A stretch of 16,605 nt of DNA from JBPOIS01 sp052034295 (GTDB lineage: Bacteria > Pseudomonadota > Gammaproteobacteria > Pseudomonadales > Moraxellaceae): the NCBI GenBank assembly GCA_052034295.1, contig JBPOIS010000132.1, forward strand, positions 1-16,605. Direction: 5' to 3'. Shown piece after piece: positions 5,775 through 12,623 of this stretch. The notes below the pieces were generated by a model. That model was not told the DNA's origin. It was given only the letters and a program-made list of their open reading frames with translations, and searched no databases. The translations under genes and the position numbers were made by a program. The stretch's first letter is position 1; every line of letters starts with the position of its first letter.

Positions 5775-7261
5775 TGAACACCCTTAAATCCCTGTTGCTG
5801 GGCTGCTGCCTGCAGGCCGGGCTGCTGCCGCTGGTGTGGGCCGATGACCATCAGGGACCGCCTGCGGGTGGACCCATTGCATCCCTGGACCGGCTCCACA
5901 GCCTGAACACCCCCAGCGAACCGGCCACGCTCCGGCTCCCGGCGGTACAGGACTGGCGCACCCGTGCCGGGCTGCGCACCCTGTTTATCCAGGCCAGCGA
6001 ATTGCCGGTGGTGGACATCCGCCTGACCTTTGACGCAGGGAGCGCCCGCGACCAGAGCGTGGTGCCCGGCGGCTCCGGACTGGCCTCACTGGTGGCATCC
6101 ATGCTGGATGAAGGCACGCGCACCCAGAACACCGACCAGATTGCCGCACAGTTTGAGGCCCTGGGGGCACAGTACAGTGCCCAGGCCTACCGCGACATGT
6201 TCACGGTGGAGTTGCGGGTGCTGTCTGACCCGAACCTGTTGCAACCGGCCGTCCAGCAGCTGCTCAGCCTGCTGGCCGATGCGCAGTTCCCCGAGGACAG
6301 TCTGGCCCGGATCCGTGCCAATCTGGCCGTGGGCCAGCAGCAGCGGGAAGAGTCCCCGGCAGCCATGGCGGGCCTGCGCTTCTGGCGCGAGCTGTACGGC
6401 AGCCACCCCTATGCCGAGCCGCCCACCGGTACCGCCGCCAGTCTGGCCCGGATCAGCCGCCAGCACCTGATTGAGTTCAAACAGCGCTATCTGGTGCGCG
6501 GCAACGCCAGTCTGGCCCTCACGGGCCAGCTCACCCCACAGCAAGCCCGGGCACTGGCCGAACAGATCAGCCAGACCTTGCCCGCAGGTCCGGCCGCGCC
6601 ACCCCTGCCAACACCGGCAGCGCTGGCGCAGGCCAGAACCGTGCAGGTGCCTTTTGCCTCCACCCAGGCACAGGTGGTGATGGGCCAGCTGGGCCTGTCC
6701 CGCAGCGACCCGGACCTGCCTGCGGTGCTGCTGGGCAACGAGATTCTGGGCGGTGGTGATTTCAATGCCTTGCTGATGAAAGAACTGCGCCAGAAGCGTG
6801 GCCTCACCTACGGGGCCTACAGCAGCTTCGTGCCGATGCATGTGCCCGGACCGTTTTCGGTGAGCCTTTCCACCCGCAGTGATCAGGCTGGCACGGCGGT
6901 CACACTGGCCCGCCAGACCCTGCGCCAGGCCCTGCAGGACGGCCTGGATCCGGTGCAGTTTGCGGAGGCCCGTGAAGGGCTGATCAACGGCTATCCGCTG
7001 GGCCTGGCCAGCAACGCCAGTCTGAATGCCATGCTGGGCATGATGGGCTTTTATGGCCTGCCGGGCAGCTACCTGAGCGATTATCCGGCCCAACTGCAGG
7101 CGCTGACCCCGGCACAGGTGCAGGATGCACTGCGCCGCCACCTGAACCCGGACGCACTGCTGACCGTGGTGGTGGGACCGGTTGCCCCGGCCGCTGCACC
7201 AGAACCGGCCGTGCCCGTCCCGGCTGCTGAACCGGAATCCGCGCCGCCGCCCCAGCCCTGA
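5774..7261 (+). CDS. M16 peptidase-family protein without zinc ligands (non-catalytic partner)
   Basis: A 495-residue secreted partner of the upstream M16 peptidase. The N-terminus has a signal peptide with likely cleavage after VWA (residue 23); an LLGC at 8-11 sits too early to be a convincing lipobox. Aligned by eye with the upstream protein, the zinc motif GLSHALEH is GLASLVAS here (102-109): H, E and H are replaced by S105, A108 and S109, so it should not bind zinc. The C-terminal M16 features are kept, notably the Arg/Tyr-type motif in ELRQKRGLTYGAYS, which in M16B pairs completes the active site of the partner. The protein ends in a Pro/Ala-rich tail of about 30 residues. The start ATG overlaps the upstream stop as TGATG-type coupling. 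A strong terminator lies directly after the stop. Confidence 0.92.
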   Translation: MNTLKSLLLGCCLQAGLLPLVWADDHQGPPAGGPIASLDRLHSLNTPSEPATLRLPAVQDWRTRAGLRTLFIQASELPVVDIRLTFDAGSARDQSVVPGGSGLASLVASMLDEGTRTQNTDQIAAQFEALGAQYSAQAYRDMFTVELRVLSDPNLLQPAVQQLLSLLADAQFPEDSLARIRANLAVGQQQREESPAAMAGLRFWRELYGSHPYAEPPTGTAASLARISRQHLIEFKQRYLVRGNASLALTGQLTPQQARALAEQISQTLPAGPAAPPLPTPAALAQARTVQVPFASTQAQVVMGQLGLSRSDPDLPAVLLGNEILGGGDFNALLMKELRQKRGLTYGAYSSFVPMHVPGPFSVSLSTRSDQAGTAVTLARQTLRQALQDGLDPVQFAEAREGLINGYPLGLASNASLNAMLGMMGFYGLPGSYLSDYPAQLQALTPAQVQDALRRHLNPDALLTVVVGPVAPAAAPEPAVPVPAAEPESAPPPQP

Positions 7262-7265
7262 AGAC

Positions 7266-7299
7266 AAAAAAAAGCCCCGGCAGAACGCCGGGGCTTTTT
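7266..7299. terminator. Bidirectional terminator shared by the M16 operon and 4.5S RNA
   Basis: AGCCCCGGC (7273-7281) pairs with GCCGGGGCT (7287-7295) around AGAAC, giving a 9-base-pair stem. Five T (7295-7299) follow on the plus strand and eight T (7273-7266) on the minus strand. It therefore ends rightward transcription from the M16 pair (stop at 7261) and leftward transcription of the ffs RNA, whose mature 3' end is near 7307. Confidence 0.92.
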
Positions 7300-7306
7300 G
7301 AATTCG

Positions 7307-7419
7307 GGTGGCAACTCCATCAGCAAACCTCCGGCACAACCACCGTCTGCTACCGTTGCTGCCTTCCGGCCCTGGCGGGGTTCACAGGGGTAATTTGCGG
7401 AGAAACCGATGGAGTCACC
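7307..7419 (-). ncRNA. ffs: Signal recognition particle 4.5S RNA
   Basis: The minus strand carries the conserved SRP apical domain GCCGGAAGGCAGCAAC (7370-7355), with the GGAA tetraloop and the asymmetric loop that bind Ffh. The ends pair as expected for a long hairpin: GGTG and ACTCCATC at 7419-7408 pair with GATGGAGT and CACC at 7321-7307, leaving a 3-base bulge. The length of about 113 bases matches the gammaproteobacterial 4.5S RNA (114 in E. coli) with no Alu domain. With Ffh it delivers inner-membrane proteins co-translationally through FtsY. A sigma-70 promoter lies just upstream (7459-7431) and the shared terminator (7299-7266) just downstream, so it is a single-gene unit. Mature ends are estimated from pairing. 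Confidence 0.94.
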
Positions 7420-7430
7420 ATTGCCGGCGC

Positions 7431-7459
7431 AGTATAGCGCCCCCCGTCGTGCACTGCAA
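7431..7459 (-). promoter_or_regulatory. Sigma-70 promoter of the 4.5S RNA gene
   Basis: On the minus strand TTGCAG (7459-7454), exactly 17 bases, then TATACT (7436-7431, 5 of 6 to the -10 consensus). Initiation is expected near 7424-7419, which meets the predicted 5' end of the 4.5S RNA. The spacer contains a GC-rich run (GGGGGGCGC) next to the -10. A G/C-rich discriminator (GCGCCGG) between -10 and start is typical of stable-RNA promoters under growth-rate or stringent control; that control is inferred, not shown. Confidence 0.75.
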
Positions 7460-7480
7460 CACTCAGACACACCCGCGTGC

Positions 7481-7510
7481 TTGCCAGGGTCCGGCACGGC
7501 TTTGTATGCT
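7481..7510 (+). promoter_or_regulatory. Sigma-70 promoter of the alkyltransferase gene
   Basis: TTGCCA at 7481-7486 (5 of 6 to consensus), 18-base spacer, TATGCT at 7505-7510 (4 of 6). Transcription would start near 7517, 24 bases before ATG 7541. This supports the 168-residue form and argues against upstream in-frame starts that precede the promoter. It is divergent from the ffs promoter, with the two -35 boxes about 20 bases apart. Confidence 0.6.
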
Positions 7511-7540
7511 GCATTTTTGCACCCTCACAGGGCAACGCCC

Positions 7541-8047
7541 ATGTTGCAGCATCGCTTTCAGTCCCCAGTGGGCCCCCTGCAGGTGGACCATCAGGACGGT
7601 GTGATTCATGCCCTCAGCCTGGCCCGCACGCCGGAAGCTGCCGGGCTGCCCCTGCTGCAGCTCAGCCAGCCCGGCTGGGCCGAGTGTCTGCAGGCGTACT
7701 TTGATGGCGCACTGGATGGCCTGCAAAGCCTCCCCATCCAGCCCCGCGGCACGCCCTTTCAGCAGCAGGTCTGGCAGGCCGTCCGGGCCATTCCGGCCGG
7801 ACAGACCCGCGCCTATGGGCAACTGGCTGCGCTGCTCGGCCGCCCCGCTGCGGCCCGTGCCGTGGGTCAGGCCCTGCGTCGCAACCCAATCATGCTGGCC
7901 ACGCCCTGTCACCGGGTGCTGCCCCAGCAGGGTGGGCTGGGGGGATTTGCCGGGCCAGAACCTGAATTGCAGGCCATCAAGGCGTTTTTGCTCTGGCATG
8001 AAGGCTGCCTGCCCCAGCCACCGGTAGGATTTGCGCAAAAATCCTGA
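7541..8047 (+). CDS. ogt: Methylated-DNA--protein-cysteine methyltransferase
   Basis: A suicide DNA-repair protein that transfers the alkyl group from O6-alkylguanine to its own cysteine. ATG 7541 gives 168 residues (E. coli Ogt 171). AGGG at 7529-7532 is 8 bases upstream and the promoter at 7481-7510 excludes the longer frame that opens at 7409. The acceptor motif is PCHRV with C123. The helix-turn-helix DNA-binding part is seen in GTPFQQQVWQAVRAIPAG and YGQLAALLGRPAAARAVG (about 70-109), and NPIM (115-118) precedes the active site. The lesion-binding loop reads GGLGGFAGPEPELQ: Phe replaces the usual Tyr of GYAGG, and the loop is about four residues longer than in E. coli Ogt as I remember it. 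It is a single-domain Ogt type, not an Ada fusion. The cytoplasmic product lies upstream of cpoB with 73 bases between. Confidence 0.9.
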   Translation: MLQHRFQSPVGPLQVDHQDGVIHALSLARTPEAAGLPLLQLSQPGWAECLQAYFDGALDGLQSLPIQPRGTPFQQQVWQAVRAIPAGQTRAYGQLAALLGRPAAARAVGQALRRNPIMLATPCHRVLPQQGGLGGFAGPEPELQAIKAFLLWHEGCLPQPPVGFAQKS

Positions 8048-8120
8048 TTTTCCCTGCTGACAAGGCGGGTGGCGTGTGGCAGCCTGTCCGGGTTTTCCTG
8101 TGACTGGACTGAGGTTGCCC

Positions 8121-9077
8121 ATGCGCTTACGTTTTGCGCCTGCCTGGTGTGCAGCGCCTGCACTGACCCTGGCCACACTGGCCCAGGCGGCCATTCCGAT
8201 TGAGACCCTGCCCCTGTCCAGTCCCAGCGCCCCGGTCACCCCCTCCCCCACGGCGACCGCCACGCCTGCCGCCCCGGAACAGCCCTCTATGCTGTGGAAC
8301 CTGTATCAGCAGGTGCAGCGGCTGGAACAGGAGGTGCGCAGCCTGCGGGGTCAGGTGGAGACCCATGACCAGCAGCTCGACCAGCTCGGCAATGACCTGA
8401 AAAACCGCTTCACCGATCTGGACCAGCGCCTGACGGCACTCGCCAGCAACAGCCCGGCCGCCACCCCGGCAGAGGCCCCCGCCGGGACCACCGTCCCGCC
8501 CGTGCCTGCGTCTGCCACCGCGGCGGCTGCGCCTGCTGCTGTCCCTGTGGACCCGGAAGCCGACAAACGCGCCTATCTGGCTGCCTATGAAGCCTACAAG
8601 GCCGGTGGTGCAGCGCAGGCCATCGAACCAATGCGACAGTTCATCCAGCAGTTTCCCCAGAGCAGCTACATTGCCAATGCCAACTACTGGCTGGGTGAGT
8701 TCTATCTGGCCAATGACCCCCCGAGCTTTGCCAAGGCCCGCCAGCAGTTTGAACGGGTGATGCAGGATTATCCAAAAACCGCCAAGGCCCCGGCGGCCCT
8801 GTACCGCCTGGCCACACTGTCTGATGTGGAAGGCAAGCGGACCGAGGCGCTGCGCCACATGAACCGTCTGGTCAGCGACTATGCCGACAGCAAGGAAGCC
8901 GGATTTGCCCGCACCTACCTGAAGACCCGGCAGGACAGTGCAGCCCCCGCCGGCAAGACCCCAGCCGCGCCGACCACGCCCGCAGCCGGAAAATCCACCG
9001 CGAAGCCTGCCGCGGCCAGCCCAAAAACCAGCACCAAGTCAGCGCCTGCCCCCAGCAAACCCCGCGAAGCCATCTGA
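8121..9077 (+). CDS. cpoB: CpoB/YbgF-type periplasmic coiled-coil TPR protein with basic tail
   Basis: A 318-residue protein like CpoB, which in E. coli links the Tol-Pal machine with PBP1B during division. ATG 8121 is chosen for GAGG at 8111-8114 with 6-base spacing. Order: signal peptide 1-23 (cleaved after AQA), Pro/Ser/Thr-rich linker 30-55, coiled coil 57-108 (LYQQVQRLEQEVRSLRGQVE), Ala/Pro linker 110-143, then three TPR-like repeats at 149-268, including NYWLGEFYLANDPPSFAKA and APAALYRLATLSDVEGKR. After the domain where E. coli CpoB (263 residues) ends, there is an extra tail of about 48 residues (271-318) rich in Lys, Ala, Pro, Ser and Thr, with nearly no acid. Unusually no tolB or pal lies next to it; its neighbours are ogt and a SIMPL protein. 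The C-terminal TPR match supports CpoB over other coiled-coil lipoproteins. Confidence 0.85.
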   Translation: MRLRFAPAWCAAPALTLATLAQAAIPIETLPLSSPSAPVTPSPTATATPAAPEQPSMLWNLYQQVQRLEQEVRSLRGQVETHDQQLDQLGNDLKNRFTDLDQRLTALASNSPAATPAEAPAGTTVPPVPASATAAAAPAAVPVDPEADKRAYLAAYEAYKAGGAAQAIEPMRQFIQQFPQSSYIANANYWLGEFYLANDPPSFAKARQQFERVMQDYPKTAKAPAALYRLATLSDVEGKRTEALRHMNRLVSDYADSKEAGFARTYLKTRQDSAAPAGKTPAAPTTPAAGKSTAKPAAASPKTSTKSAPAPSKPREAI

Positions 9078-9086
9078 TGGTCCACA

Positions 9087-9106
9087 GGCCAGCATGTGCA
9101 CTGGCC
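9087..9106 (+). other. Hairpin between the cpoB stop and its terminator
   Basis: GGCCAG (9087-9092) pairs with CTGGCC (9101-9106) over an 8-base loop, 10 bases after the cpoB stop and 9 bases before the terminator stem. It has no T-tract of its own. It may stabilise the mRNA 3' end or be incidental. Confidence 0.3.
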
Positions 9107-9114
9107 GAAGTCAC

Positions 9115-9138
9115 AGCCCGCACCGTGCGGGCTTTTTT
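9115..9138 (+). terminator. Rho-independent terminator after cpoB
   Basis: AGCCCGCA (9115-9122) and TGCGGGCT (9126-9133) form an 8-base-pair stem with a CCG loop, followed by six T (9133-9138). It closes the ogt-cpoB stretch and separates it from the SIMPL gene. Confidence 0.9.
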
Positions 9139-9287
9139 GCAGGACGACGTGGCCAGACACATTTTTGACGCAACCCACTGACACAAACGCCACCAGCCGC
9201 CCATTTTTTCTTGCAGAATCCATGCTTTGATGGACCGTGCGGTTTTGATGATTGTTTATTTTTTTGATTTCTGGAGCCCCACAGACC

Positions 9288-10010
9288 ATGCCCAAATCCA
9301 ACTCCGGTGTTTTTGCCCCCCTGGTGACTGTGCTCACCGCCACTGCCGCCCTGCTGGCGTCCATGGCCAGCTATGCCGAACCGGCGCGTGAACATCAACT
9401 GGTCAACCTGCAGGCCGAAGTGGTCCGCGAAGTGAAAAACGACCAGATGCAGGCCACGCTGTTCACCGAGCGCAATCACAGCGACCCCACGGTGCTGGCC
9501 CAGACCATCAATCAGGCCATCAATGACGCCATGACCACCGCACGGCGCTACCCCAGCGTGCAGGTCAGCACCGGCTCGCAGAACACCTACCCGCTGTATG
9601 ATGACAAGCAAAAAGCCACCGGCTGGCGTGCCCGTGCCGAAATCCAGCTCAAGAGCACGGATTTCAAGGCCGCCAGCGAGCTGATTGCGCTGCTGCAAAG
9701 CAAACTGCAGGTGGAAAGTGTGCGCTTCAACGTCTCCCCCGAACAGCGCACCCGGGTCGAAAATGAGCTGCTGGGTGAAGTCACCCGCGCCTTCCGCCAG
9801 CGGGCCGACCTGCTGAAAACCGCCTGGAACGCCAGTGGCTATGAACTGGTGAACGTGGACCTGAACACCAGCAGCGACAGCCCGCCGGTGTATCCGATGT
9901 ACCGGATGGCGATGGCCAAGGACGCTGCCGGTGCCCCGGAAACCCAGCAGGTGGAAGGCGGTGACAGCAAGGTCCGGGTCAGTGCCAGTGGCACCATCCA
10001 GCTCAAATGA
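9288..10010 (+). CDS. SIMPL-domain (DUF541, YggE-like) periplasmic protein
   Basis: A 240-residue secreted protein of the SIMPL/DUF541 family, comparable in length to E. coli YggE (246). YggE is linked to lower oxidative stress, but the family's biochemical role is unclear. ATG 9288 is preferred (GGAG at 9273-9276, 11 bases away) over the in-frame TTG 9252, since it gives a clean signal peptide (residues 1-30, cleaved after SYA). The family pattern is present: an N-terminal strand (HQLVNLQAEVVREV), a helix with paired Asn/Asp-rich turns (TVLAQTINQAINDAM), VQVSTGSQNTYPLYD, a central ELIALLQ helix, and a C-terminal strand ending VSASGTIQLK. No Cys remains in the mature part. It converges with lpxA. 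No promoter was identified in 9139-9287. Confidence 0.82.
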   Translation: MPKSNSGVFAPLVTVLTATAALLASMASYAEPAREHQLVNLQAEVVREVKNDQMQATLFTERNHSDPTVLAQTINQAINDAMTTARRYPSVQVSTGSQNTYPLYDDKQKATGWRARAEIQLKSTDFKAASELIALLQSKLQVESVRFNVSPEQRTRVENELLGEVTRAFRQRADLLKTAWNASGYELVNVDLNTSSDSPPVYPMYRMAMAKDAAGAPETQQVEGGDSKVRVSASGTIQLK

Positions 10011-10285
10011 CCCTCAGGTTTGGGTGAGCTTTTCCATAAAAAAACCACAGGCGCCTCCTGAACGGGGGCGTTGCAGTTCCGTATGTTGCGTTTAAAAAAG
10101 GCTTTTGCCCAGAAACATCCCGGCTGGTCCAGCCTCTTCAGGACCTGTTGTGGTCAAGCTTCAAGCTGTTTTTTTCCACACGACCGCCTGCGTCCGCAAT
10201 CCGCCCACCCAAAGGATCCAGCCAGCACAGACGGTTTTTATGGATTTGAAAAGATTTTTTTATCACAGCAAAGAGCATCGTACGC
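10011..10285. other. Convergent gap between the SIMPL gene and lpxA
   Basis: 275 bases, lower in GC than the flanking genes and with several A/T homopolymers. After the SIMPL stop, CTCA (10013-10016) and TGAG (10025-10028) plus CTTTT could act as a weak plus-strand terminator. A 7-base-pair hairpin CGCCTCC/GGGGGCG near 10051-10070 precedes, on the minus strand, seven T after a 7-base gap, a poor terminator for the lpx operon. Just past the lpxA stop a 6-base-pair stem over 10274-10288 leads into TTT. No coding region with a ribosome binding site was found. Confidence 0.45.
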
Positions 10286-11068
10286 TCAGCGCACAATGCC
10301 CCGGGTGGAATTCTGCAGGGAGTCAATCAGCAGCTGCACCTCCGGGGCCAGCGGCAGCAGTTCCGTGCTCAACTGGTCAATCGCCTCGCTGACGGTCAGC
10401 CCCTGCCGGTACACCACCGCAAAGGCACGGCGCAGCGTGTTGATGGTCTGGCTGCTCCAGCCACGGCGGCGCATGCCTTCATAGTTCATGCCGTGGGCCC
10501 CGGCCGGATTGCCCTGGGTCATCACAAAGGCCGGCACGTCCTTCAGCACCACACTGCCCCCGCCCACCATGCTGTAGGCATCAATCCGGCAAAACTGGTG
10601 AATCCCCGCATTGCCGCCGATGATCACCTGATTGCCGATGCGCACATGACCGGCCACCCCGGCGTTGTTGGCCAGCGTGCAGTCATCGCCGATCACGCAA
10701 TCATGGGCAATGTGCACATTCACCATCAGCAGGTTGCGGTGGCCGATCCGGGTGATGCCCTCGTCCTGAATGGTGCCCCTGTGCAGCGAACAGGCTTCAC
10801 GGATGACATTGTCGTCACCGATGTGCAGCCAGCACAGCTCACCAGCGTATTTGCGGTCCTGCGGCACCTCACCCACACTGGCAAACTGGAAGATCCGGTT
10901 GCGCTCGCCCAGGGTCGTATAGCCGCCGATGACCACATGCGGACCGATCACGCAATCCGCCCCGATGCGCACCTCGGGGCCGATGATGCTGTAGGGGCCC
11001 ACCTGCACCGAAGGGTGCAGTTCGGCACTGGGGTCGATCAGGGCAGTCGGATGAATCAGGGCAGACAT
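10286..11068 (-). CDS. lpxA: Acyl-ACP--UDP-N-acetylglucosamine O-acyltransferase
   Basis: Catalyses the first step of lipid A synthesis in the cytoplasm, moving a 3-hydroxyacyl chain from ACP to the 3-OH of UDP-GlcNAc. The 260-residue protein (E. coli 262) starts with ATG 11068, overlapping the fabZ stop by one base (TGATG). Residues 1-190 are hexapeptide repeats of a left-handed beta-helix (for example IHPTALIDPSAELHPSVQVG). Catalytic His is H122 in NVHIAHDC, with the HQFC segment at 157-160. The C-terminal helical domain ends in NSTRGIVR, matching the E. coli STRGLIR. The residue aligned by eye with the E. coli chain-length ruler G173 is G170. It is the last gene of the operon, and lpxB does not follow. 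Confidence 0.96.
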   Translation of the reverse strand: MSALIHPTALIDPSAELHPSVQVGPYSIIGPEVRIGADCVIGPHVVIGGYTTLGERNRIFQFASVGEVPQDRKYAGELCWLHIGDDNVIREACSLHRGTIQDEGITRIGHRNLLMVNVHIAHDCVIGDDCTLANNAGVAGHVRIGNQVIIGGNAGIHQFCRIDAYSMVGGGSVVLKDVPAFVMTQGNPAGAHGMNYEGMRRRGWSSQTINTLRRAFAVVYRQGLTVSEAIDQLSTELLPLAPEVQLLIDSLQNSTRGIVR

Positions 11069-11550
11069 CAACGCTCCATCACTTGTTCGCTGACCAGGAT
11101 CTCGGCATGGGCCACCAACTGGTCATCCACATGGGCTTCACAGGCAAAGCGCGACAGGTGCTGACGTTTTTGCAGCAGCCGTGCGCACAGGTACAGCTGA
11201 TCACCCGGCACCACCGGGCGGCGGAAGCGGACTTTTTCGGCCCCGGCAAACAGGTGCAGGACGCCCTGTTCATGGCCACGTCCTGTGCTCACCACCAGCA
11301 GCACCCCGGCCATCTGCGCCATGGCCTCAAGGATCAACACCCCCGGCATGATCGGCCGCTGCGGAAAATGCCCGGCAAAAAAAGGCTCGTTGATGCTGAG
11401 GTTTTTATAGCCACAGGCCACCACATCCGGCTCGACCAGTGTCACCCGATCCAGCATCAGCATGGGAAAGCGCTGCGGGATCAGGGCCTGGATCTGCTCA
11501 ACCGTCAGGGGCAGCGGCAGGGAAAGCGGGACACGGGCAATGGCTGTCAT
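11068..11550 (-). CDS. fabZ: 3-hydroxyacyl-[acyl-carrier-protein] dehydratase FabZ
   Basis: Dehydrates 3-hydroxyacyl-ACP in fatty acid elongation and thereby competes with LpxA/LpxD for the same acyl donors. 160 residues against 151 in E. coli, owing to a slightly longer N-terminus. Hot-dog fold with the catalytic pair H61 (in AGHFPQRPIMPG) and E75 (in LILEAMAQ). The conserved N-terminal PHR(F/Y)PFLL(V)DR motif reads PQRFPMLMLDR here, with Gln at the His position. ATG 11550 overlaps the lpxD stop by four bases (ATGA), and its own stop overlaps lpxA by one, so it is tightly coupled in the operon. Confidence 0.95.
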   Translation of the reverse strand: MTAIARVPLSLPLPLTVEQIQALIPQRFPMLMLDRVTLVEPDVVACGYKNLSINEPFFAGHFPQRPIMPGVLILEAMAQMAGVLLVVSTGRGHEQGVLHLFAGAEKVRFRRPVVPGDQLYLCARLLQKRQHLSRFACEAHVDDQLVAHAEILVSEQVMER

Positions 11551-12623
11551 GCGCCTGGCGGTTGTGAAAAATTGGCCTGCGATTCTAGCTGGTTCAGTCG
11601 CTGTTGCATATTGGCGATTTGCTGTTGCAGCTCACGCAGGTTGACCTGTGGCAGCTGGCGCAGCTGTACGGCCATTTTTTTCCACTGGGCGGTGTCGCTC
11701 ATGGCGGTGCCGGAAGAATAGCTGCCGGGCACATGGATCGATTTGGTCACCATGGTCATGCCGGTGATCTGCACCCGGTCGGCAATCTCGATGTGCCCCA
11801 CCAGCCCCACCCCACCGGCCAGCACGCAGTGGCGGCCAATCCGGGTGCTGCCGCTGATGCCACAGCAGGCAGCGATGGCGGTGTGGTCCCCCACCTGCAC
11901 GTTGTGGGCGATCTGCACCTGATTGTCGATGATGACATTGCAGCCAATCACCGTGTCGCCCACAGCGCCCCGGTCGATGGTGGTGTTGGCACCGATCCGG
12001 CAATCGTCGCCGATGCGCACCGTGCCGATCTGGGCAATGCGCTGCCAGTGTCCCGCCACGGGGGCAAAACCAAAGCCCTCGGCCCCGATGATCGCCCCGG
12101 CATGCACCCGCACCCGGTCCCCCAGCTGGCAATGGTGGTGAATCACCGCGTTGGCGCCGATCCAGCACTGCTCACCCAGCCGTGCCTGTGCGCCCACCAC
12201 CACCCCCGGCTCCAGCACACAGCCGGCACCGATGACGGCCCCGGCTTCGACCACCACACCCGCTGCCACAGCGGCACTGGGGTGCACCTCGGCGGTCGGG
12301 TCAATCAGCGCAGATGTGGCCACACCAGCCCCGCGCCTGGGCGCCGGGTCAAACACATGGGTCAGCCGGGCAAAGGCCGCGTAGGGATGGGCCACCAGCA
12401 GGGCGTTGCCGGCAAAATGCCCGGCTTCGTCCGGCTGCAGCAGCACCGCCCCGGCCTGGCTGCCGGACAGGTGCTGGCGGTAGCGCGGATTGGCCAGAAA
12501 ACTCAGCTGCCCCGGTCCCGCCGTCTCCAGCGGGGCCAGCCCATGGATCTCGCCCTCAGGATCGCCGCGCAGCTCCGCGCCGGTCAGGGCAGCCAGCTGC
12601 GCCAGGGTCAGGGTGACAGCCAT
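11547..12623 (-). CDS. lpxD: UDP-3-O-acylglucosamine N-acyltransferase
   Basis: Third step of lipid A synthesis: adds the second 3-hydroxyacyl chain, on N2, to UDP-3-O-acylglucosamine. 358 residues. Uridine-binding N-terminal domain 1-100, with the typical GLAPLETAGPGQLSFLANPRYR pattern (start of that motif at 28); left-handed beta-helix about 101-310; catalytic H240 in QIAHNVQVG; C-terminal helix 320-352 (LRELQQQIANMQQRL). Starts at ATG 12623, sharing one base with the skp stop. Ends by overlapping fabZ. Confidence 0.96.
   Translation of the reverse strand: MAVTLTLAQLAALTGAELRGDPEGEIHGLAPLETAGPGQLSFLANPRYRQHLSGSQAGAVLLQPDEAGHFAGNALLVAHPYAAFARLTHVFDPAPRRGAGVATSALIDPTAEVHPSAAVAAGVVVEAGAVIGAGCVLEPGVVVGAQARLGEQCWIGANAVIHHHCQLGDRVRVHAGAIIGAEGFGFAPVAGHWQRIAQIGTVRIGDDCRIGANTTIDRGAVGDTVIGCNVIIDNQVQIAHNVQVGDHTAIAACCGISGSTRIGRHCVLAGGVGLVGHIEIADRVQITGMTMVTKSIHVPGSYSSGTAMSDTAQWKKMAVQLRQLPQVNLRELQQQIANMQQRLNQLESQANFSQPPGA

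Noticed and set aside
7409..7540. Longer alkyltransferase starting at 7409
   Set aside because: The extension would overlap the 4.5S RNA and its promoter and lies before the gene's own promoter; AGGG and ATG 7541 give the normal family length.
10150..10177. AAGCTTCAAGCTG followed by seven T as a plus-strand terminator
   Set aside because: A real stem would have only about three base pairs with an allowed loop; too weak to support.
10240..10392. Plus-strand frame starting MDLKRFFYHS and entering the lpxA end
   Set aside because: No ribosome binding site, and most of it is antisense to lpxA.
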